Shown: positions 27,220-35,713, counted from the first letter of the stretch. The stretch is DNA of 64,000 nt from Sphingomonas sp. 3P27F8 (GCF_005502745.1 NZ_SCNL01000007.1:62001-126000); one strand, 5' to 3'. The notes: generated by a model from the letters alone, not told the origin. Numbers and translations are program-made.

Positions 27220-27263
27220 GCGCCGTCCTGCCAATCGCCGGGCCAGCCCGGTGAATATCACGT

Positions 27264-27350
27264 GCGGTCGTGGCGGAATTGGTAGACGCGCAACGTTGAG
27301 GTCGTTGTGTCCGAAAGGACGTGGAAGTTCGAGTCTTCTCGACCGCACCA
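27264..27350 (+). tRNA. tRNA-Leu (anticodon GAG)
   Basis: A class II tRNA of 87 bases with a long variable arm (TGTCCGAAAGGACGT). Acceptor arms GCGGTCG and CGACCGC pair fully, discriminator A, and CCA is encoded at 27348-27350. The anticodon arm CAACG/CGTTG encloses TTGAGGT, giving GAG for CTC/CTT codons. The D-loop has GGTAGACG and the T-loop is GTTCGAGTC. Confidence 0.96.
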
Positions 27351-27670
27351 CTTTGGCTGATCGGCGGGATCATCCCCCTGCCACGCCGAAGTTCATGCTG
27401 AAAACGCCGGGAACAGACCTGATTGCCGCCGGCGAATCGAAAGATCGGCAGCTGCCGGCGGCGCATGGATCTCACGACCGAAAACGGGCGCATTGACAGC
27501 TATTAACCTTAATCGCCCGAACTGGTGCATTCTGGCAACGCTTTTGTAAGTCTGCGCACCCGGAATTTGTCGCATTCCGGGACATTCGCGGCTATGCGGC
27601 GAATATCCGGCTCAAACGTTAGTGTTTTCGACTGATAAATAGAGCGAGGGGGCGGTTCGAAGGCAGGCGT
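27351..27670. other. 320 bp gene-free region between tRNA-Leu and the PEP-CTERM gene
   Basis: No coding frame here looks real. The region is richer in A and T than its neighbours near 27490-27550. It holds TTGACA at 27493-27498 with no clear -10 partner, the string TTAACCTTAA at 27502-27511 (similar to a CtrA half-site TTAACCAT), and the inverted repeat listed separately. It probably contains the promoter and control sites of the downstream gene. Confidence 0.5.
27559..27581. repeat. Inverted repeat CCCGGAAT-N7-ATTCCGGG
   Basis: Perfect 8-bp arms at 27559-27566 and 27574-27581 around TTGTCGC, 90 bases upstream of the PEP-CTERM gene start. A looser ATTCGC / GCGAAT pair follows at about 27584 and 27599. 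Size and symmetry suit a dimeric repressor or activator site, but no known family consensus was matched. Confidence 0.4.
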
Positions 27671-28315
27671 ATGAAGATCGGCAAGATGCGTAAATTGCTG
27701 GTGATCCTTGGAGTGCTGGTCGCGACCGGCACCGGCACGGGCTATGTGGTGAACGGGAAAGCCGGGCTGGACAGTTTCGGAAAGGCCAGCGCGGCCGTTG
27801 TCAACGCGATCGCCGATCCGCTCTCCGTGCTCAGCGATCGCTCTCCCGGCGATCGGGCGGCTGGCGCTCTGACGCAGACCAAGCCGGCGCGCGAACGCGA
27901 ACTCGCCAGCAGTCGGACCCGCGCGGCCCCGCCAGGCTCGCCGACGGAACGCGTGCTGACCTCGCTGCGCGAGCGCCCGCTGGTCGGCGAACCTGATGCG
28001 CAGCCGATTCCGTTCAACAATACCGCGGTTCCCGATCTGGCACCGTCCCCGACCGCCCAGGTGCTCGGCCCGACGCAGACGCCGGGCGGCACGAACATCC
28101 TGCCGATCCCCCCCGTCAACAACGGCGGTGGCGGCGGCGGCGGTGGCAGCGGGATCATCGTCACGCCGACGCCGACTCCTACCGGAAGCCCCACCCCGCC
28201 CGTGACGCCGGTGCCCGAACCGGCCACATGGGCGATGCTGCTGGCCGGCTTCTTCGGGATCGGCATCGCGATGCGGCGGCGCGTTCGCGCTGCGGCGCCA
28301 CTCGCGGGGGGCTAG
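27671..28315 (+). CDS. PEP-CTERM sorting-domain protein
   Basis: A 214-residue exported protein. After a basic start, an N-terminal signal/anchor (LLVILGVLVATGTGTGYVV) leads to a low-complexity body rich in P, T, A and G, with a glycine run near 155 and TPTPTPTGSPTP. The end is PVPEPATWAMLLAGFFGIG followed by RRR-type basic residues: a PEPxxWA motif, hydrophobic helix and basic tail, the signal for exosortase processing. The cargo region has no recognisable domain. No exosortase (xrtA) is in the window, so it would act in trans. Confidence 0.8.
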   Translation: MKIGKMRKLLVILGVLVATGTGTGYVVNGKAGLDSFGKASAAVVNAIADPLSVLSDRSPGDRAAGALTQTKPARERELASSRTRAAPPGSPTERVLTSLRERPLVGEPDAQPIPFNNTAVPDLAPSPTAQVLGPTQTPGGTNILPIPPVNNGGGGGGGGSGIIVTPTPTPTGSPTPPVTPVPEPATWAMLLAGFFGIGIAMRRRVRAAAPLAGG

Positions 28316-28330
28316 CGCGTCCACCCGCCC

Positions 28331-28948
28331 ATGCGGCATATCCTGCTGGCGCTGACCCTGACCGTCGCACTGGCAAGTTGCCAGGACGCGGAGCCTGACC
28401 GCATCGCGCAGCCGGTGAAGCGCGTCGAGACCGGACCGCGCATCTGGTATCCCGTCGGGCAATATCCGGCACTCGCGCTTCCCGATGGCGAAACCCGCCA
28501 GGTGAAGAGCCTGCTGAACGTGCGCCAATCGATGCAGTTCGGCGATTATGTGTGGAACGAGCAGCACGTGCCGGCAACCGGGCAGACGTGGGTGCGCGTG
28601 GATCTCGCTCGCCAATTGCTGTCGGTATTTCGCGATGGGCATGAAATCGGTTCGGCCGTGATCCTCTACGGCACCGATGGCAAGCCGACGCCGAGCGGCG
28701 TCTTTCCGATCCTGGAAAAGCAGCAGGAGCACCGCTCCACGCTCTACGATGCCGAGATGCCCTATATGCTTCGCCTCACCGGGGATGGGGTGGCTGTGCA
28801 TGCCAGCAATGTGCGGCGCGGCTCCGCGACCCATGGCTGCATCGGCGTGCCCCGCTCTTTCGCGGCGCTGCTTTTCGCCGCGGTGCGGCGCGGGGATATC
28901 GTGGCTATCATGCCGCCCTCCGCGGGGCCATTGCCGAAACATAGTTAG
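28331..28948 (+). CDS. L,D-transpeptidase (YkuD domain), lipoprotein-like
   Basis: A 205-residue protein with a signal peptide ending in a lipobox-like LTVALASC, so probably an acylated, periplasm-facing enzyme. The YkuD domain runs from about 95 (VRVDLARQLLSVFRDG) and contains VAVHASN and the catalytic motif ATHGCIGVPRS with the nucleophile cysteine. Such enzymes cross-link peptidoglycan (3-3) or attach lipoproteins. It follows the PEP-CTERM gene by 15 bp in the same direction. Confidence 0.88.
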   Translation: MRHILLALTLTVALASCQDAEPDRIAQPVKRVETGPRIWYPVGQYPALALPDGETRQVKSLLNVRQSMQFGDYVWNEQHVPATGQTWVRVDLARQLLSVFRDGHEIGSAVILYGTDGKPTPSGVFPILEKQQEHRSTLYDAEMPYMLRLTGDGVAVHASNVRRGSATHGCIGVPRSFAALLFAAVRRGDIVAIMPPSAGPLPKHS

Positions 28949-29027
28949 CCTAAAACTAACCAGCCCTTTCAATCGCCTGCTGACCTGCGCGTGAGAAAAA
29001 CGACCCGTTCCTTGGGATGGGTCAATC

Positions 29028-29552
29028 ATGTCGCATCATCGACTGACATCGCTGTTCGCGGGTATCGCGCTTCTGCTGACCACGCCGCTGCTGGTTGGCG
29101 CGACCGATCCTTCGTCTAACTTCGCCGACCGGCTTCTGGCGCGGCACAACCGCGAGCGCGCGATGATGGGCATCCCCGCGCTGCAATGGGATCAGCGCCT
29201 CGCCGGCTCCGCGCAGCTCTGGGCGAACCATCTCGCCCAGACTGGCCGCTTCGAGCATGCGCCCGAACGCGCCAGCGATCCGCAAGGCGAGAATCTCTGG
29301 GCCGGCACCAAGGGGGCGTTCACGCTCGAGCGGATGGTCGACGCCTGGGTCCGCGAAAAGCGCTATTTCACGCCCGGCCTGTTCCCGAACAACAGCTCGA
29401 CCGGCAACGTCGAGGATATCGGCCATTATACCCAGTTGATGTGGCGCGACACCGGCGAAGTCGGCTGCGCGATCGCGCGGGGCCGGGCCGAGGATGTGCT
29501 GGTCTGCCGATACAGTGACGCGGGCAATTATATCGGCGAGCGCCCTTTCTGA
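29028..29552 (+). CDS. CAP/SCP-like secreted protein
   Basis: A 174-residue protein with a signal peptide ([17 protein letters not shown]) and one CAP domain. The domain signature is [20 protein letters not shown], with [19 protein letters not shown], the HYTQLMW motif ([12 protein letters not shown]) and CRYSDAGNY at the C-terminus. CAP proteins bind lipids or ions in the periplasm or outside the cell; for bacterial members the role is not settled. Not clearly part of an operon. Confidence 0.88.
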   Translation: MSHHRLTSLFAGIALLLTTPLLVGATDPSSNFADRLLARHNRERAMMGIPALQWDQRLAGSAQLWANHLAQTGRFEHAPERASDPQGENLWAGTKGAFTLERMVDAWVREKRYFTPGLFPNNSSTGNVEDIGHYTQLMWRDTGEVGCAIARGRAEDVLVCRYSDAGNYIGERPF

Positions 29553-29593
29553 TCAGCCTCCGCTTGACGCGGCGCCCTCGACACCCGAAATTC

Positions 29594-29992
29594 ATGCGCA
29601 TGGAGCGATTGGATCTTTCCGAGTCCGAATGGCGTCGTCGCCTGACGGCGGAGCAATATCATGTGCTGCGCGAGGCCGGCACGGAACGCGCCTTCGCCGG
29701 CCGCCTTACCGACAACAAGGCTGATGGCACCTATCATTGCGCCGCCTGTGACCTGGCGCTGTTCGATTCAGCGGACAAATATGATTCCGGCTCCGGCTGG
29801 CCGAGCTTTACCCAGCCCGTATCGGAAAGCGTCGTCACCGATCACACCGATACCAGCCACGGGATGACGCGCACGGAAACGCGCTGCGCACGCTGCGACA
29901 GCCATCTCGGCCATGTTTTTCCCGACGGACCGCCGCCGACGGGCCTTCGCTATTGCATCAACTCGATCTGTCTTGATTTTCATCCGCGGTGA
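29594..29992 (+). CDS. msrB: Peptide-methionine (R)-S-oxide reductase MsrB
   Basis: Roughly 130 residues that reduce the R-sulfoxide of methionine in proteins. The zinc ligands appear as CAACDLALF and [20 protein letters not shown] is the substrate loop and [11 protein letters not shown] the active-site end with the catalytic cysteine; an extra cysteine follows where many homologues have serine. Starts at ATG 29594, with another ATG at 29600 equally possible and a TTG further upstream less likely. Confidence 0.93.
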   Translation: MRMERLDLSESEWRRRLTAEQYHVLREAGTERAFAGRLTDNKADGTYHCAACDLALFDSADKYDSGSGWPSFTQPVSESVVTDHTDTSHGMTRTETRCARCDSHLGHVFPDGPPPTGLRYCINSICLDFHPR

Positions 29993-30006
29993 ACGTCCGC
30001 CTGGTC

Positions 30007-30028
30007 GCCGCGCTTGTTAAGCGGCGGC
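30007..30028 (+). terminator. Hairpin after msrB
   Basis: GCCGCGCTT and AAGC-g-GCGGC form a stem with a three-base loop and one bulged G, 15 bases after the msrB stop. There is no T tract, so it may be a weak or Rho-assisted 3' end, located just before the PBP gene. Confidence 0.35.
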
Positions 30029-30056
30029 TAAGCCTCTATTCGCTTTAGCCGATCCG

Positions 30057-32201
30057 ATGGCCCGCGCCCCTAGACCCCGTTCGCCCTGGCGCCGTCGCCT
30101 CTCGCTTGCAATCAAGCTGCTGCTGGTGCTCGCGGTTCTTGCGATCGGCGCGCTCGTTACCGCCGTTTATGTCACGCGGGCACAACTGCCGAGCTACGAC
30201 GAACTGAAATCATCCCCCAACGGGCAGATGATTCGTGTTCATGCCGCCGACGGCACGGTGATCGTCTCGATGGGCCCGAGCTATGGCGAATGGCTGTCGG
30301 GCGACCGCATCCCCAAGGTGATGCGCGAGGCCACCGTGGCCGTGGAGGACCGCCGCTTCTACAGCCATCTCGGCGTCGACCCGATCGGCGTCGCGCGCTC
30401 GGTGAAGGTGCGGCTCGATCGCGGGCGCTGGGTGCAGGGCGGATCGACGATCACGCAGCAGCTGGCACGCAACGTATTCCTCAACAATCAGAAGAAGTTC
30501 GGCCGCAAGTTCCGCGAATGGATCCTCGCGCTCGCGATGGAGCGCAAGTTCAGCAAGGACGAGATTCTCGAGCTTTATCTGAACAAGGTTTATTACGGCG
30601 GCGGTGCCTATGGCATCGATGCGGCGTCGCGGAAGTTCTTCGGCCATGGCGCCGATCACCTCTCGCTCGCCGAGGCCGCGATCATCGCCGGGCTGGTCAA
30701 GGCCCCGTCGAACTATTCCCCGACAGCCGACGCGAGCGCCGCCGTGGGCCGCGCCTCCGTCGTGCTGAGGTCGATGGAAGATGCCGGCATGATTTCGGCC
30801 GGGGAGGCACAGGCCGCAGATCCAAAAACGGTCGCGCTCGCGCCGGAGCCGAAGCAGAACAGCGTTCGCTATTTCACCGACTGGGCATTGCCGCAGCTCG
30901 AATTGCTGATCGACGAAACCGAAAAGCCGCTCGAAGTGTGGACGACGCTCGATCTCAACATGCAGCGCGATGCCGATGCCGCGATCCGGCAGAATGCACC
31001 GAACGGCGCGCAGGGCGCGCTCGTCGCGCTGGATCGCGATGGCGCGGTGCGCGCGATGGTCGGCGGCAAGGATTATGTCGCCTCCATCTACAATCGTGCG
31101 ACGCAGGCGGAGCGGCAGCCGGGATCCGCCTTCAAGCTGTTCGTCTATCTCGCCGCGCTGGAGGCGGGGAAGACGCCCGAATCGACCGAAGTTGATGAGC
31201 CGGTGACGATCGACGGCTGGAGCCCGCGCAACGATTCGCGCCGAAATTCCGGGCAGGTCACGCTGCGTACGGCCTTCGCCTATTCGCTCAACACGATCGC
31301 CGCGAAGCTTGGCCAGCAGGTGGGTTTCGCCACCGTGGCGGATATGGCGCGACGTTTCGGTATCACCACGACCGTCAATACCCATCCGTCGATGGTGCTC
31401 GGCACGTCTGACGTGCGGCTGATCGACATGACCCGCGCTTTCGCCAGCGTCGCCAATCAGGGCGTCGCGGTGACGCCGTATGGCATCGTCAAGGTGACGA
31501 CCAATGGCGATACCATCTATCAGCATGAGGTGGATCGCAGCCGGGTGCTCGTCGCACCGCAAGTCGCCGCGCAGATGATCGATCTGCTGCAGACGACCGT
31601 CAATACCGGCACCGGCCGGGCCGCACAGATCGGTCGACCCGTCGCGGGCAAGACCGGCACGACCAGCTCGTCGAAGGATGGCTGGTTCCTGGGCTTCTCC
31701 TCCGGATTGACCACCGGCGTGTGGATGGGCCGCGATGATGCGAGGCCGATTGCAGGCCTGCACGGTGGCACCGCGCCCGCGCGCGCATTTCACGATTTCA
31801 TGATCCGCGCCGTCGCCAAGCGCCCGATCGAGCAGTTCGAGACGCAGGTGACCCTGCCCGAAGCGCAGCTCGAGCCTGATGCCGAAAGCTATTATGGCAG
31901 CCCGGACAACGGGATGTTCGTCGATCCGGACGGCAATCCGGCGCCGGGCGGCGTGCCGGGCTATCCCGACTACGCGAACCCGCCGCCGGCCAATGACCGC
32001 CCCGCGCGCGATCGCCCGCAAGTCGATGAAGACGGCAATCCGCCGCCGCAGGAGCGGCTCGATCAGGACTGGATCGATCGCGTTACCGGGCGCGACCCGC
32101 GCCGCGATCAACGCCGGCCGTCCGCACCCGCGCAGAATCCGCCCGCCAATCGGTCTACCACAACGACCTATTCGGGTGAGCCGCCGCGCCCATACCAGTG
32201 A
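30057..32201 (+). CDS. Class A penicillin-binding protein 1A
   Basis: A 714-residue bifunctional peptidoglycan synthase. N-terminal cytoplasmic tail and one membrane helix (LLLVLAVLAIGALVTAVYV, about 22-40), then a glycosyltransferase (family 51) with VEDRRFYSHLGVDP and GGSTITQQLARN. The transpeptidase has SxxK at QPGSAFKLF, SxN at AYSLNTIAAKL and KTG at VAGKTGTTSS. The C-terminal 100 residues are proline-, aspartate- and asparagine-rich, disordered. Its last 34 bases overlap the convergent metalloprotease gene. Confidence 0.95.
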   Translation: MARAPRPRSPWRRRLSLAIKLLLVLAVLAIGALVTAVYVTRAQLPSYDELKSSPNGQMIRVHAADGTVIVSMGPSYGEWLSGDRIPKVMREATVAVEDRRFYSHLGVDPIGVARSVKVRLDRGRWVQGGSTITQQLARNVFLNNQKKFGRKFREWILALAMERKFSKDEILELYLNKVYYGGGAYGIDAASRKFFGHGADHLSLAEAAIIAGLVKAPSNYSPTADASAAVGRASVVLRSMEDAGMISAGEAQAADPKTVALAPEPKQNSVRYFTDWALPQLELLIDETEKPLEVWTTLDLNMQRDADAAIRQNAPNGAQGALVALDRDGAVRAMVGGKDYVASIYNRATQAERQPGSAFKLFVYLAALEAGKTPESTEVDEPVTIDGWSPRNDSRRNSGQVTLRTAFAYSLNTIAAKLGQQVGFATVADMARRFGITTTVNTHPSMVLGTSDVRLIDMTRAFASVANQGVAVTPYGIVKVTTNGDTIYQHEVDRSRVLVAPQVAAQMIDLLQTTVNTGTGRAAQIGRPVAGKTGTTSSSKDGWFLGFSSGLTTGVWMGRDDARPIAGLHGGTAPARAFHDFMIRAVAKRPIEQFETQVTLPEAQLEPDAESYYGSPDNGMFVDPDGNPAPGGVPGYPDYANPPPANDRPARDRPQVDEDGNPPPQERLDQDWIDRVTGRDPRRDQRRPSAPAQNPPANRSTTTTYSGEPPRPYQ

Positions 32202-32851
32202 AGCGCCGCGCCATGGGCGCGTAACCAGCGGCGTTCGGGCGCGGGATCGCGGCCATAAAGCTCGGCGACCAGCGCATGAAATGCCGGCCCGTGATTCATA
32301 TGTAAGCGATGCGCCACCTCATGCGCGGCGGTCGCCCGGCGCACCGCGCCTGGCGCCAGCGCCAGCCGCCAATTATACCGGATCGTCCCGGACGAAGCGC
32401 AGCTTCCCCAGCGTCCGCGCGCATCCCCGATGGCGACCTTCGCCACTTTCACCCCCGCGCGGGCAGCGTAATCCGCCGTATCCTCGCTCAGCAATCGCAA
32501 GGCCTCACGCCTTAGCCAGGCCTCGATGCGTCGCGGGATCGTTTCCTGTGGGCCGCCGAGCACCAGTTGATCGGCGTGCCGGGTCACGCGGCGACACGCG
32601 CTTTCCTCCCACGCGATGACAAGTTGCGCATCGTCGAATGGCACCACCGCCCGATTTACGAACGGCCGCGCTTCCGGCAATGCCGCGCGCTGCCGTTCCA
32701 GCCAGTCACGCTGGGTCATCGCCCAGGCCAGCGCCGTCTTCGCCGAGGCGCGCGGCGGGATCACGAGCCGCACACGCCCATCCGCCGGATCGAGCGACAG
32801 CTTCGCGCGCCTGGCGCGCGGATGCCGCACGATCTCGATCTCGGCGGTCAC
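32168..32851 (-). CDS. SprT/YgjP-like zinc metallopeptidase (M48 family)
   Basis: A 227-residue protein with the YgjP-type (DUF45) fold. Active-site residues are in ATAAHEVAHRLHMNHGPAFHALV: HExxH, then the third ligand histidine. GDARGRWGSCASSGTIRYNWRLALAP is the conserved strand that precedes it. There is no signal peptide. The ATG at 32851 overlaps the stop of the upstream YcgN gene as ATGA, so it is the last gene of a three-gene leftward operon. Physiological role unknown. Confidence 0.87.
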   Translation of the reverse strand: MTAEIEIVRHPRARRAKLSLDPADGRVRLVIPPRASAKTALAWAMTQRDWLERQRAALPEARPFVNRAVVPFDDAQLVIAWEESACRRVTRHADQLVLGGPQETIPRRIEAWLRREALRLLSEDTADYAARAGVKVAKVAIGDARGRWGSCASSGTIRYNWRLALAPGAVRRATAAHEVAHRLHMNHGPAFHALVAELYGRDPAPERRWLRAHGAALHWYGRGGSPE

Positions 32852-33282
32852 AGCACCCGATCGACCATATGGTGTTCGAGATCGCCGGCGTCATCCTCGC
32901 TGATCGTCCAGCCGCGTACAGACTGACCGGCGCGATGCACCGCCTCTGTATCGCCGCACACCAGATAGTGCCACTCAGGCAGCTGTTCCCCGGCGGCGCG
33001 CAGCCGATAGGCGCAGGTCGACGGCAGCCAATCGATCTCATGCACGTTGCGCGCGTTCAACCGCACGCATTCGCTGACATAGGCGTGACGGTGGCGATAA
33101 TTCGAGCAACGCCCGGCGCGCCGATCGAGCAGCCGGCATGCCACGTTGGTGGGGATCAGTTCGCCGGTATCCTCATCCTCCAGCTTGTGGATGCAGCATT
33201 TGCCGCATCCGTCACACAGCGCCTCCCACTGCGCGCGATCGAGCTTGTCGAGCGGGGTATCTTCCCAGAACCGCGTCGTCAT
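32848..33282 (-). CDS. YcgN/YkgJ-family cysteine-cluster protein
   Basis: A 144-residue protein of the YcgN (UPF0260) group. The cysteine motif appears as LCDGCGKCCIHKLEDE near the N-terminus, followed by TNVACRLLD, RCSNYRHR and VSECVRLNA; eight or more cysteines could hold a metal or Fe-S site. The function is not known. It overlaps sco (ATGA at 33279-33282) and the metallopeptidase (ATGA at 32848-32851), which indicates coupled translation. Confidence 0.85.
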   Translation of the reverse strand: MTTRFWEDTPLDKLDRAQWEALCDGCGKCCIHKLEDEDTGELIPTNVACRLLDRRAGRCSNYRHRHAYVSECVRLNARNVHEIDWLPSTCAYRLRAAGEQLPEWHYLVCGDTEAVHRAGQSVRGWTISEDDAGDLEHHMVDRVL

Positions 33283-33857
33283 TTCGCCCAGCGCTCGATT
33301 TCGTCGGCGATCTTGCGCGGCGGCCCTTCCTGCGACAGCAGGGCGAGCGGCTTGCCATCCGGCGCCATCAGATAGGCGGCGCGGCTGTGATCCATCAGAT
33401 AGCCGCCCGCCGAACCCTGTCCGCGCGCATAATAGACGCCATATTCCCTGGCGACGCGAGCGATCTGATCGGGCGATCCGGTCAACCCCACGAGCCGGGG
33501 GTGAAAGGCGGCGGTGAACTGCCTCAGCGCCGCCGGATTGTCGCGCGCGGGGTCGATCGTCACGAAAACAGGCACTATACGCGCGCCGAGCCCGGGCTGC
33601 TCCTTCTCCACGATCTTCACCGCCGCGCTGATATTCTGGACGTCGAGCGGGCATATGTCGGGACAAAAGGTGTAGCCGAAATACATGATGCGATACTTGC
33701 CCGCGAAATCCCGATCGGTCGTGACACGCCCGTTCTGATCGGTGAGCGAGAAGGCGCCGCCGATACTGGCGCCCTCCAGCGGCGGCCGTTCCGCCTGTTT
33801 CGTGGGAGAACACGCCGCCAGTGCGACAAGGATCGGAAAGGAGAAACGCAGGTTCAT
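33279..33857 (-). CDS. SCO family copper chaperone
   Basis: A 192-residue lipoprotein-like member of the Sco1/SenC family, with an N-terminal signal and lipobox (ILVALAACS). The copper-binding CxxxC is FGYTFCPDICPLD and the distal histidine is in LMDHSRAAYL near 153. Sco proteins metallate the CuA site of cytochrome c oxidase or act as thiol redox agents. It is the first gene of the operon; no cox genes are adjacent. Confidence 0.93.
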   Translation of the reverse strand: MNLRFSFPILVALAACSPTKQAERPPLEGASIGGAFSLTDQNGRVTTDRDFAGKYRIMYFGYTFCPDICPLDVQNISAAVKIVEKEQPGLGARIVPVFVTIDPARDNPAALRQFTAAFHPRLVGLTGSPDQIARVAREYGVYYARGQGSAGGYLMDHSRAAYLMAPDGKPLALLSQEGPPRKIADEIERWAK

Positions 33858-33920
33858 GGCACCGCCGGAAATGATCTGTTAGAGCCGTTACCACAACATC
33901 GAGTGGAAATCCGACCGCCA

Positions 33921-34517
33921 ATGAAGCGCTTCCTTCTCGCCGCCGCGATCCTGATGAGCACCACACCGCTATCCGCGATCGCGCAGCAGCAATCGCAGAG
34001 CTACAAGTTTCTTCAGGCCGTGAAGGACGCCAAGGGGGACGAGGTGACCAAGATCCTCGACCAGCCCGGCCAGCGGATCATCAATACCCGTGACCAGACG
34101 AATGGCGACGGGGCGTTGCATATCGTGATCCGGCGCGGCGACGACACGTATTTGCGCTATCTTCTGTCGCGCGGCGCGGACCCGAATCTTCGCAACAGCA
34201 AGGGCGATACGCCGCTGCTGATGGCGATCCAGTTCGGACAGAACGGTCTGGTCGATACATTGCTGCTGGTGAAGGCGAACCCCAACCTTGCCAATTCCGC
34301 CGGCGAAACGCCGCTGATTCGCGCCGTGCAGCGCCGCGACCTGGGGCTGGTGCGGACCTTGCTCAACGCGGGCGCCGATCCCGACCTTACCGACAATGTG
34401 GCCGGCATGTCGGCGCGCGATTACGCCCATGCCGATTCGCGCGCGCCCGCGATCGCCAAGTTGATCGATGAGAAACCCAAGGTAGCGAAGCGCGCGATCT
34501 CCGGCCCGAAGATGTGA
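33921..34517 (+). CDS. Secreted ankyrin-repeat protein
   Basis: A 198-residue protein with a signal peptide (MKRFLLAAAILMSTTPLSAIAQ) and about four ankyrin repeats: GDGALHIVIRRGDDTYLRYLL, SKGDTPLLMAIQFGQNGLVDTLL, SAGETPLIRAVQRRDLGLVRTLL and a partial final one. Ankyrin repeats mediate protein contacts; periplasmic ankyrin proteins in this group have unknown roles. The ATG at 33921 is used, since the upstream frame is antisense to sco. It is divergent from sco. Confidence 0.83.
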   Translation: MKRFLLAAAILMSTTPLSAIAQQQSQSYKFLQAVKDAKGDEVTKILDQPGQRIINTRDQTNGDGALHIVIRRGDDTYLRYLLSRGADPNLRNSKGDTPLLMAIQFGQNGLVDTLLLVKANPNLANSAGETPLIRAVQRRDLGLVRTLLNAGADPDLTDNVAGMSARDYAHADSRAPAIAKLIDEKPKVAKRAISGPKM

Positions 34518-34539
34518 TCGCGCACGCAAAACGCGTCGT

Positions 34540-35052
34540 TCACAGGATCGGTATCGCCTCCGGATCGTGAACGGCGATCAGCCTTCGCGCGGCGCGCCGC
34601 GCGAAGGCGAGTGTGCAGCGCTTGCGCACATGGCTGGCAAGCGGATCGGTCCGCGCCTCGCGCAATACCGCCGCGTCATAGCGATCGGCGACGATCAGCC
34701 CGGTACGTTCGGGCATGAACGCCTCGGTCTCGATCGGCGACGGATCGAATCCGGCCGGCACCGCCCAGAAGAAGCGGTCGCAGTGATCCAGATATTCGCG
34801 CCATTTGCCATCCCCGAGCAGATCGGCGCGCGACACCTTTATCTCCACGATCGTGATCCGGCCGCGCGCATCGAGCGCCATCAGATCGGCGCGGCGCCCG
34901 CCTTCCAGCGGCACCTCGGGGATAGCCACCAGCTCGTGCCGCAACAGCATCCTGGTGACGCCGCGCGCCACATCCGCCGCCACCATGGGGGCGATTGAAG
35001 CATCGACCAATGAAACGGGCGAGGTGATTGTCACCTCGCCCGTATAGAACAT
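34540..35052 (-). CDS. mmcB: MmcB family DNA repair protein
   Basis: Up to 170 residues of the DUF1052/MmcB family, a PD-(D/E)xK nuclease-like fold; in Caulobacter mmcB is SOS-induced and linked to mitomycin C tolerance. Core is GGRRADLMALDARGRITIVEIKVSRADLLGD, with D and ExK residues, then EYLDHCDRFFWAVPAGF. The longest frame starts at ATG 35052, but a LexA box covers that codon and a 12-bp hairpin follows, so the real start may be internal (TTG 35010 or ATG 34986). Confidence 0.88.
   Translation of the reverse strand: MFYTGEVTITSPVSLVDASIAPMVAADVARGVTRMLLRHELVAIPEVPLEGGRRADLMALDARGRITIVEIKVSRADLLGDGKWREYLDHCDRFFWAVPAGFDPSPIETEAFMPERTGLIVADRYDAAVLREARTDPLASHVRKRCTLAFARRAARRLIAVHDPEAIPIL
35015..35043. 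repeat. 12-bp perfect hairpin at the mmcB 5' end
   Basis: Arms ACGGGCGAGGTG and CACCTCGCCCGT enclose ATTGT. It lies 29 bases downstream of the sleB-like gene stop and inside the longest mmcB frame. On the minus strand it is followed by TTTC only. It could be a terminator of the upstream gene or a leader structure of mmcB. Confidence 0.5.
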
Positions 35053-35061
35053 CTAGGGAAC
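35047..35061 (-). promoter_or_regulatory. LexA (SOS) box upstream of mmcB
   Basis: On the minus strand GTTC-CCTAGAT-GTTC, exactly the alphaproteobacterial SOS box GTTCN7GTTC. A -10-like TATACG (minus strand 35046-35041) follows directly, so LexA bound here would block that promoter. The box overlaps the most upstream ATG of mmcB. Confidence 0.65.
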
Positions 35062-35071
35062 GAAAAAAAGA

Positions 35072-35713
35072 TCAGCGATAAAAGATGTGATTGCCGATCG
35101 AAGCAACCTTCACGCGGCTCCAGCCCGGCGCGACGCGACGCGCATGGAAATACAGCGCTTCACCCGCATCGCTTTCCCACGCATCGTTCATCGCAACCTT
35201 GGCGACGGCGAGTGCGGTGCGCCATGCAGGGCGCGATTGATCGACGCTGGGAATCCGGCCGCTGCGCACGAACGAGAACTGGCCCGGCTGCTTCACGACA
35301 TCGCAAACGCTGTCACCAAAACGGCTTGTGCCGGCGCGATTCAGGATGACCTCCGCAACGGCCAACTGGCCGGCAAGCGGCTCGCCCTTCGATTCGTAAT
35401 AGATCGCGCCGGCAAGGCAGCGCAGATCCTCATCGACTTCGCCCTTGATCGGCTGAGCAGCGACGGCCGCTGCGAGATTGGGATAGGCCACAACGTCCCC
35501 CGGCTGCGCATCGTCGGCGACCGATCCGGTCGGCGCGGGAGCGGGGGAGGGGGAATCAATGGTGGTGGAAACAGACGGCACATAGGCCGGCTGGATAGTC
35601 GCGAGCGCCGTAGGCGCTATCTCGGCCGCGAGGCTGGGGCTGCTTCCGGCAGCGAGCCCTATGGCGGCTAAAGTCATGGTCGCGGCGATCGCGATCCGGG
35701 ATTGGAACGGCAT
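35072..35713 (-). CDS. SleB-like cell wall hydrolase
   Basis: A 213-residue secreted protein. The signal peptide is ATMTLAAIGLAAGSSPSLAA, a proline/serine linker follows, and a Hydrolase_2 (SleB) domain starts near 95: DLRCLAGAIYYESKGEPLAGQLAVAEVILNR, including the catalytic glutamate in YYESKGE. FYxxHAR-like LYFHARRVAPGW and HIFYR end the domain. Such enzymes cut peptidoglycan; in alphaproteobacteria they occur outside sporulation. Upstream region is shared with nothing obvious. Confidence 0.87.
   Translation of the reverse strand: MPFQSRIAIAATMTLAAIGLAAGSSPSLAAEIAPTALATIQPAYVPSVSTTIDSPSPAPAPTGSVADDAQPGDVVAYPNLAAAVAAQPIKGEVDEDLRCLAGAIYYESKGEPLAGQLAVAEVILNRAGTSRFGDSVCDVVKQPGQFSFVRSGRIPSVDQSRPAWRTALAVAKVAMNDAWESDAGEALYFHARRVAPGWSRVKVASIGNHIFYR

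Noticed and set aside
30210..32111. A 633-codon open frame antisense to the PBP1A gene
   Set aside because: Same shadow effect, composition dominated by R, H, A and I, no family resemblance.
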